From Melastoma dodecandrum (taxonomy: Eukaryota > Streptophyta > Magnoliopsida > Myrtales > Melastomataceae): a DNA stretch of 64,000 nt. The stretch's first letter is position 1; each line of letters begins with the position of its first letter. Both the position numbers and the translations under genes were made by a program. Location of the stretch: NCBI GenBank assembly GCA_029817715.1, contig JARUPY010000606.1, forward strand, positions 6,014,001 through 6,078,000, given 5' to 3'. The notes under the pieces are model-generated. The model ran no database searches. It had not been told where the DNA came from and saw only the letters and a list, made by a program, of their open reading frames with translations. Below, one piece after another: positions 57,457-64,000 of the stretch.

Positions 57457-60168
57457 ATGAATCTACCACCGTCTTCCTCCCCCTCGTCCGCCGCTGCTTC
57501 GGCCTCGCCCACGTCCTGGTTCTCCGGGATACTCCCCCGCGGCCGTTCCGACAAGTCCGGAACCGTGGCCGTGGCCGTGGCCTCGGCCGGCCCGATCAGA
57601 GGGAAGAACCAGTTCCGCGGGGTTCTGTTCAAGTACGGGCCGAAACCCGCTCAGGTTGGTTGGTTTGTCAATCTCTGTAGCCGTCGTTGTGCGTTGTGTT
57701 TGGTTATTCGGTCGTGGATTTGTTTTCTAAGCTTGGCTGGTGTGGAATGGTGGTGACGACGCAGGTTGCTTTCAAGACGGGCGAGTACAAGCAGCAAGTC
57801 ATATTCATCGGCGGCCTCACCGATGGCTTTCTGGCGACAGAGTATGATGATGATGCCTCGTAATTTTTATGAAAAGTTTACGGCTTTGTTGTTAGTTATG
57901 TCGGGATACATGGCATAGAGCAAGCGATGCTTCAGATACATCCGGTTATTACACTGTTTATCGGGTGATCTGACAGGTATTTAGAGCCTCTGGCGATTGC
58001 TTTGGATAAAGAGAGATGGTCCCTCGTTCAAATGCTCCTATCTTCTTCCTACACAGGATATGGAACGTCAAGTTTGCGACAGGTAGGCCCATGCTCATCC
58101 TCTCTCTATATATAAAATATTCTTCCTGGGCGTATTATCGTTTAATACTCGCAACGGGTGGGGAACTATGCTGATGGACGTGTAATATTATTGTTATCAT
58201 GATTCCCAAGTAAAAAGAGCACCAAGACGGTATTTTTCTCAATTTTTGAATGTTGCGGCGTCTGTGTTTTGGAGCTCGGTAAATTTTTTAATGCATATAT
58301 AATCTGCATTGTGGATGCTTTGAAATGTGGTTGTACATGGTCTGGATGAGTTTGATGTTGTTCGGCCTTTATTTGCTCGAAATGTATGCATACGGACAGA
58401 TTCTACTGCCGGAGTGAATTTCCCGTTCGACGGTCTCCCATTCTTTTAGTATATATTGACATTTGTGCCGACTATATCTGGAAGGATGCTGCTGAGATTG
58501 ACCAATTGGTCAGTTATTTCATCAATAAAGAAGACTCTGAGGGTGTTGTACTACTTGGACACAGTACAGGTTGTCAGGTTAGTTCTCTTTAATTTCTGTT
58601 TCTGCTTCAGCACCAGATCAATGAAACCTCCAGGTGGACAGGCCTTATCTCTTGTCTTCAATTATAGGATATCGTCTATTATATGCGCACAAATGCAGCT
58701 TGCTCTCGGGCTGTACGAGCTGTGATTTTGCAGGTACTTACTTATCAGTTCGAGCGTTTTGTTTTGAGGCCTTGCACTACTCGAATAGAATAGGATCGAT
58801 AACAAGTGGATTTCTGTCATGTCTCCTTGTGTTTTTGTAGTTTCAATAATGTTTCCTTTTGCTATGCAAGTAATACTTTGTTGGCATCGAGAGTTGAGAC
58901 CCTTTTGGTTCCATTTTTAGGTTTTACGTCATATCTTTTGCAGTTAATGGAAAACAGTTTAGGAAGTGGGGATATGAGTGTGCATAATTCCGTCCTGCTA
59001 TTAGCATTCAAGCAGCTGATTTTGGGACATCTGCAGAATGTGTTCTGGTCTAACATCTATTTATTATCATACATTTCATTAAGTGCTTGCCTTCATTTCT
59101 TGTTTGATTGCCTCATTTGGAAAGCAAAGCCAGTTGGTAATTCAAAAAATAATGTCGCAAATGCAAAGGTAAGACTGTGTGCATGTTATTTTTTGGATTG
59201 CCGGTTAGCTCCTTTTGGCAACTCTTTTCTCTTTATGTTATAACAAAGTTATGTTGCCTCAGGCTCCTGTGAGTGACAGAGAATATAAAGCTACACTTCC
59301 TGAAACTGCTAAGTTAATTGACTTGGCAACGAAAATGAGAAATGAAGGTCGGGGATCAGAACTTATGCCAAGAGAAGCAGATCCGTGTGCACCCATCACG
59401 GCTGACAGGTAGATTTACGTTGCCAAATAAGCATTAAATAACCATGGATGGATGCCTGCCACTCAGGATCATGTGATTGGCGGAAAGTCATTAAGATGGG
59501 AAATTTCGTTAATTAATAATTTTCCTAGCATCCAATAATCCAGGATGTTGCAGGTATTACTCACTCTGTGCATATATGGGGGATGATGACATGTTCAGCT
59601 CTGACCTTAGTGACGACCAACTGAGGATGAGACTTGGGCATATGTCCAACACACCTTGCCAGGTGAGCACATCAAGTACCTCGGCTTTTATGGAAGATAT
59701 TATTTTGTGAAGCAGACGGGCTTATGTCAAAAATTTTGAAATTCATCGTATTCCTGATGTATTTTGGGCTAATGTGGAGTCAACCTCTCTCCTCCAGGTA
59801 ATTTTTTCCATGGGCGATGAATATGTGCCAGAGCATGTCGACAAGAACGCACTGGTCAAAAGGTGTGTGAATTGGACCATCTTCCAGCATACATTACATT
59901 GTTATTTTGGCTTTTTATGGGGGTTGACAAACAGATTAATTTGCTCCTACGGCTCTTGTTAACTTGCCGGGGCTTTCGACTCCATTTTTTAGTAGAGAGA
60001 TTCATATTTTATCATTGCAGATTGTGTAGAGCACTAGGCGGGGCAGAGAAAGTGGAAATAGAGTATGGGAACCATTCGCTCTCTAATCGAGTTTCGGATG
60101 CTGTCGAGGCCATTGTCAACTTCATCAACAGGGAGGGACCCAAAGGCTGGGATGATCCATGGCACTGA
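57457..60168 (+). CDS. DUF1749 alpha/beta-hydrolase (UPF0613 family)
   Basis: Nine exons: 57457-57654, 57765-57841, 57977-58082, 58485-58577, 58668-58733, 59263-59408, 59554-59662, 59798-59862 and 60021-60168. All are in phase and give 335 residues. Family features are the sheet-turn FIGGLTDGF, the nucleophile elbow GHSTGCQ, the acidic segment ending in MGDEYVPEHVDK and the histidine motif GNHSLS, so the catalytic Ser-His machinery is present. The N-terminus is serine/alanine rich and could be an organelle signal, but this is not certain. Similar proteins occur in fungi (UPF0613) and all plants; the substrate is unknown. The exon 4 acceptor (gaag) is poor but keeps the frame. Confidence 0.93.
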
Positions 60169-61335
60169 TACCTCCTTACACAATCTCTGAATATTTTTAT
60201 GCATTATTTCGATGCGGTCTGCTTGTTGCTCCACTCTTTTGGTATCTACAGGCGATTTCTTTTCTTTTTGGATTCGGCTGCCGTCGACGAGGCATGTGAA
60301 TTAGATAAGTGTTTTTCTGGAGACCAATTTGGCTTCATGAGTATACCCGTCACATGCTTCCTATTTGTTTGGTTATTTTCCATGTTTTATTACATTTGAT
60401 TTCTCATATACTCTCAAGTAAAACTCTGCCAGAAGCCAATTCAAAACCGTTTCACCTCATCCAAAACAAACCACAAGCAGAGTAGCTTATATACAATTGG
60501 GTGAGGGCTTGTCCTTGAGTTCATCATGCTAGCTAGACTAACTATAGTTGTCGATTTACAATATAATCTTGTGGGTTAGGTCTGCTGCTCAATGTCATCC
60601 TGCTCCATTCAGCTATTAAGGAGGGTGTCTCCGCAGGATCTTGTGAGTTTTGGCTGAGTCGTTTGTTTGGTTTTCTAGATATGTTTGATCGGGCGAAAAA
60701 GCTCACCATGGTTGGGTTCAGGGGTTTCTGGGTGGAGGGATAATCTCTAAAGAGAGAATCCATTGCTCTTGCAGTGCAGATATACCTGCAACTACTTTGT
60801 ATGTGAAATCATCGAAGATGTGGAAGTTTCAGAGAGTTAGCCGCTTCCAATACAGGCAGGTGGCGACATTCAAGCACTTCAGAACTTCCTCATTATTTGC
60901 AGCCCCAACAGATACCAAGAACAGGCCCTGAGAGAGATGTTTCATCTACTAAACATAACACGTATCAATCCACTTAGAAAGAGAATGATGATGAACTCGA
61001 AAGAGAAAGAGAAACTTGCTGGGCTGTGCTTTTTCCCTCCTCCCTCTCCCTTTTTGGGTTTGCCCAGTTTTTCCAATAACAAAATCCAAACTTTAGAACA
61101 ACAATAGTTCTCTCTCCCTCTTTTGCTGTAACCCAACTGTTGTTTATAATAATAATATGTTGTCCTAAACCTTATCTTATCCATCACTTGGATTCCTCTA
61201 ATTTAATAATATAGCAAGGAGAGACCTTATCCATATAACCCGTCTAAACAAGCGAATTTAATAATATAATGTACGAAAATACTTAGAAACCATGAAGTTC
61301 GATTCTAGTCATTATTTCGGACAGTAACTTTTTTG

Positions 61336-61946
61336 TATTTTTAAAAGGCAAAATATCAGTTTATGGCCTCAAGTTTGAGCCAACTTTCTGTTTTGTCATT
61401 AACTTAGTTTGTTATATAATTTTGTCCCCAACTTTTGTTTTTATTTTGATTTTGGCCAATCTTGAATTTTATCGTGCGTAAGCCAAACAGACCTTAATAG
61501 ACAATTTTCATTTATCGACTAAAAAGGACAAAAAATTTCAAAAAATAGGAAATAATATTGAAACCTTTCATTTGTATTTTTTTTATAAAATTTTGATGGA
61601 CAAATCAAGTGAATTGGAAGCAGAAGTTAACGATAGTTGCTAATGTTGTCAAAAAATATGAAAAATCGATGAATGTCGGATGATGTTCTATTAGGAGGTG
61701 ACTACTACGGATAAAGTATATTATGTGATGAACGAATGAGAGGTCGAAACTCAACTATTATAAGACACGGGTCAGACTATATTAAGGCCTTGTTTGGCTT
61801 TCACTAAAAGAAATTCATGATTGGCCAAAATAAAAATAAAAATAAAAGTTGGTGACAAAATTATATAACAAACTAAGTTAATGACAAAACAGAAAGTTGA
61901 CTCAAAGTTGAGGTCATAAACGTATATTTTGCCTTTTTAAAAATAT
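61336..61946. mobile_element. Non-autonomous element with long inverted repeats
   Basis: About 611 bp. The outer 135-140 bases on each side are imperfect inverted copies: tatttttaaaaggcaaaata is mirrored at the right end, and the motif gtcattaacttagtttgtta (left) has its reverse complement in the right arm. Internal sequence has no coding capacity. The long ends suggest a Mutator-like or foldback element; I could not define a target duplication. Confidence 0.75.
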
Positions 61947-62087
61947 AAACCTGTTTCACGTAATTTCTTATAAGAATCGTATTTTTGTACAAGAAGAACT
62001 TTTAACAATATTCACTGGTAGCTTGTCGTGGGTTATAAGCGAATCCAATTATGGTAAGGGAGCCAAGCCTTATCCAGATCTCTTTCA

Positions 62088-62110
62088 AAAGTCAACAAAA
62101 GTCAACAGAA
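62088..62110 (+). promoter_or_regulatory. Paired W-box-like sites
   Basis: AGTCAA occurs twice eleven bases apart in agtcaacaaaagtcaac. The reverse reads TTGACT twice, the core bound by WRKY factors. It lies about 130 bases upstream of the aspartic-protease-like gene; binding is inferred only. Confidence 0.5.
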
Positions 62111-62226
62111 AAAAGATATTAGTGACAGACAGAGAGCGGCGACATCCTGCCGCATCCTTTCCACGTCAGATGTTCCCATCCCTCAACAACTTGCTACTTA
62201 CAGTCTGTTGGTTCTTGTCCGAATCA

Positions 62227-63518
62227 ATGGCGCCTACCCATCTCCACCTCCACCTCCTCCTCCTCTCCTTACTCCTCCCCCTAACTCCTGCCTTCCTCCT
62301 TCCCCTCTCCAAGCACCCTTCCTCCCTCCACTACCTCGCCACCTCCTACTTCGCCCCCTCTCCCCGCCCCCTCCATCTCGTCCTCGATCTCGGGGCACCT
62401 TCCGCTTCCATCCGCTGTTCCCCCCCGGGGATTGCCCGCCGTTTACCCTGTCGCTCCCTCCCCTGCCTCTCCGCCAGGGTCAACAAGGACGACGGCCCCA
62501 AAGGCGAGGACGATCGCAACGTGTTCTGCTGGGATGAGGGCTCGGCTTGCGGGGTGAGGGGCGTCGGGGAGCTGGTGGAAGGAGATGCCGTGTTCGGGTC
62601 GTCGAAGGATCTTCGGGTGCCGGGATTCCTTTACGGATGCGCCTCGAATGCCCTGCTGAGCGGCTTGGGGAGCGGCATCCAAGGTGCTCTTGGGTTGGGA
62701 AGAAGGAGCCGTGTTTCACTCCCGTTCCAAGTAAAGCCTTCTTGACGGGTTTCGATTTGGATTGAACTTTGTTCGTGTCGATGCTGAAGATATTTAATCC
62801 TTGTTGATGTCAGGTGGCGGAGAGTTTCGGCACATCGACGAGGTTTTCCCTCTGCCTATCCTCCTCCCGTGGCGTCCTCCTTCTCGGCGGCCGTGGCCGT
62901 TCCAGTTCCCCCACGTACATGTCCATCTCGAAGTCGCTCACGTACACACCCCTCATCGCAGCCTCCTCTGGCGACTCCCCCCATGAATATCGCATCAACC
63001 TAAGTTCAATCAACATCAACGGCATACCCTTATCGTCGAACTCAGCCTCGCCTCCTTACCTGGCCAAACTCAGCACAACGAGCCCCTACACAACTATGCC
63101 GTCCCCTCTGTACAAGGCCTTCTCCGCCACCTTCCTTGATGCCATGACATCCGCAGGGATGAACCTAGTGAAGGCAGTAAGGCCGTTCGGTTTATGCTTC
63201 GAGCCGAGCAGGGAAGACCAAGCAGATCCCACGCCGGCAATCGACATGGTGCTGCAGAGCACGATGGTCAAGTGGACGATCCACGGGAAAAGCTTGATGG
63301 TTCGGGCAGACGACAGGGTTATTTGCCTAGGGATCATAGACGGAGGAGTCGGTTTTGGCCAAGAGGACGAGGTGGTGATCGGCGGCTATCAATTGGAGGA
63401 CGTGTTCATGGAGTTCGACTTTGGCAGGTCTATGCTCGGTTTTAGTCCGTCTCTGGCATCGATGGGGACTTCATGCGAGGAATTAGCATCGGATTTATCA
63501 TCCAAAGACTTGTCTTAA
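62227..63518 (+). CDS. Aspartic-protease-like protein (basic 7S globulin / xylanase-inhibitor type)
   Basis: Two exons, 62227-62730 and 62814-63518, encode 402 residues. A hydrophobic N-terminal segment (HLHLHLLLLSLLLPLTPAFL) predicts secretion to the apoplast. The fold is that of pepsin-like proteins, but the first active-site motif is DLGAPSAS in place of DTGSS/DTGAS, and at the second site the motif is TTSPYTTMPSPLYKAF where DSGT would be expected. Both catalytic aspartates are therefore unlikely to work together. This pattern is shared by the carrot EDGP, basic 7S globulin, GIP1 and TAXI families, secreted proteins that bind or inhibit pathogen glycosidases. Other landmarks are GVLLLGG, YTPLI and FGFSPSLASMGTSC. 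The start gives a clean signal peptide. Confidence 0.85.
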
Positions 63519-64000
63519 TCTCTAATTCGCTGTTTACGAGTCCTTCAGAGTTATTAGGAAGTAGTGATTCCCTGAGAACAACGCCCATTGTCCCAATTAA
63601 CATGTGATTGACATTCAAGAACAGCTTAGCGAGTAATGCCAAATCTTTACCATAGTCGATGATGATCGTCAATGATAATCTCAATGACAAGGAATAGGGA
63701 ACTAGGGAATGCTTGATCATGGCCTCTTCTCCCTGTCTTTCTTGCACATTCCCTTACCCCGTATTCCTTGTCCCAACCCCGAAGCTCGGGTTTCATGGCG
63801 AGTTGCTTTACATCGGCACGAGTTTTATCCCCACCTCCCAAGAGATCCCAGTGGCTTTGCCCCGAGTTTTGTTTGTCCTCGCCAATATAACTCTGCAGTC
63901 GACGTCGATGAAAGTCGACTGCAGCATGTGTGCTATTCATAAAATCTGGACATGAGTGGACTAAAATTAGGCATAACAACAACCGGGATGCTCTTGAGTG
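63519..64000. other. 3' region of the aspartic-protease-like gene and window edge
   Basis: No gene can be recognised. A plus-strand stretch from about 63720 is open for 80 codons but has no family match in my knowledge. A perfect 11-bp inverted repeat (ctgcagtcgac ... gtcgactgcag) lies at 63893-63924. Confidence 0.35.

Larger units (their letters stand above)
60169..62226. other. Intergenic DNA with a palindromic element
   Basis: Hydrolase 3' region, then AT-rich DNA with the long-inverted-repeat element (61336-61946) and the protease promoter. No gene is seen. Confidence 0.5.

Noticed and set aside
1..64000. CRISPR arrays, rRNA or tRNA genes, bacterial operons
   Set aside because: Nothing of this kind was found. 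The exon-intron structure throughout is plant nuclear, and no cloverleaf-like tRNA was noticed by eye.

Overview
The window is nuclear DNA of a flowering plant, most likely a eudicot. Genes carry many short GT-AG introns, intergenic DNA is AT-rich with microsatellites, and the gene families are plant-typical (LEC14B WD40 protein, plant MO25, adenylate isopentenyltransferase, BLE2-like ARM protein, plant Copia and Mutator-like elements). I cannot name the species.

Layout. 1-680: 3' end of a BRCT-domain gene (+). 2339-5823: LEC14B-like WD40 gene (+, 9 exons). 6572-10850: CCT8 chaperonin theta (+, 13 exons). 11223-11795: broken methionine sulfoxide reductase B (-). About 13303-13557: gutted FBL4-like F-box/LRR relic (-). 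14016-17473: MO25 (+, 11 exons). 18062-19165: receptor-like kinase without an ectodomain (+). 19432-22044: ARM-repeat membrane protein (-). 23016-24060: unrecognised coding-like DNA (-). 24306-34196: nested transposons. 34588-36725: dienelactone hydrolase family gene (-, 7 exons). 39864-40496: plant 'L34e superfamily' membrane protein (-). 45760-50784: CNNM-like DUF21/CBS pseudogene (-). 53902-54849: cytokinin-synthesising isopentenyltransferase (+). 57457-60168: DUF1749 alpha/beta hydrolase (+, 9 exons). 62227-63518: aspartic-protease-like, 7S-globulin/xylanase-inhibitor type protein (+).

The most striking region is 24306-34196. A Ty1/Copia element with an uninterrupted 1356-codon gag-pol, 171-bp LTRs and a GAAGT target duplication was itself invaded, inside its 3' LTR, by a Mutator-like element of about 5.3 kb. 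That element has terminal inverted repeats of about 330 bp, an intact-looking four-exon transposase, and a second convergent gene for a GRF zinc-finger, coiled-coil, membrane-anchored protein. The convergent two-gene plan recalls maize MuDR (mudrA/mudrB), with the second position filled by an unrelated protein.

A second theme is decay. Three normally conserved genes (MSRB, FBL4-like, DUF21/CBS) are disabled by small indels, a stop codon or an internal deletion, while their exon structure is still readable. They lie between intact housekeeping genes. This is what a duplicated segment losing redundant genes would look like, although sequence or assembly error must be excluded. The genes do not form a pathway; this is an ordinary plant gene neighbourhood.
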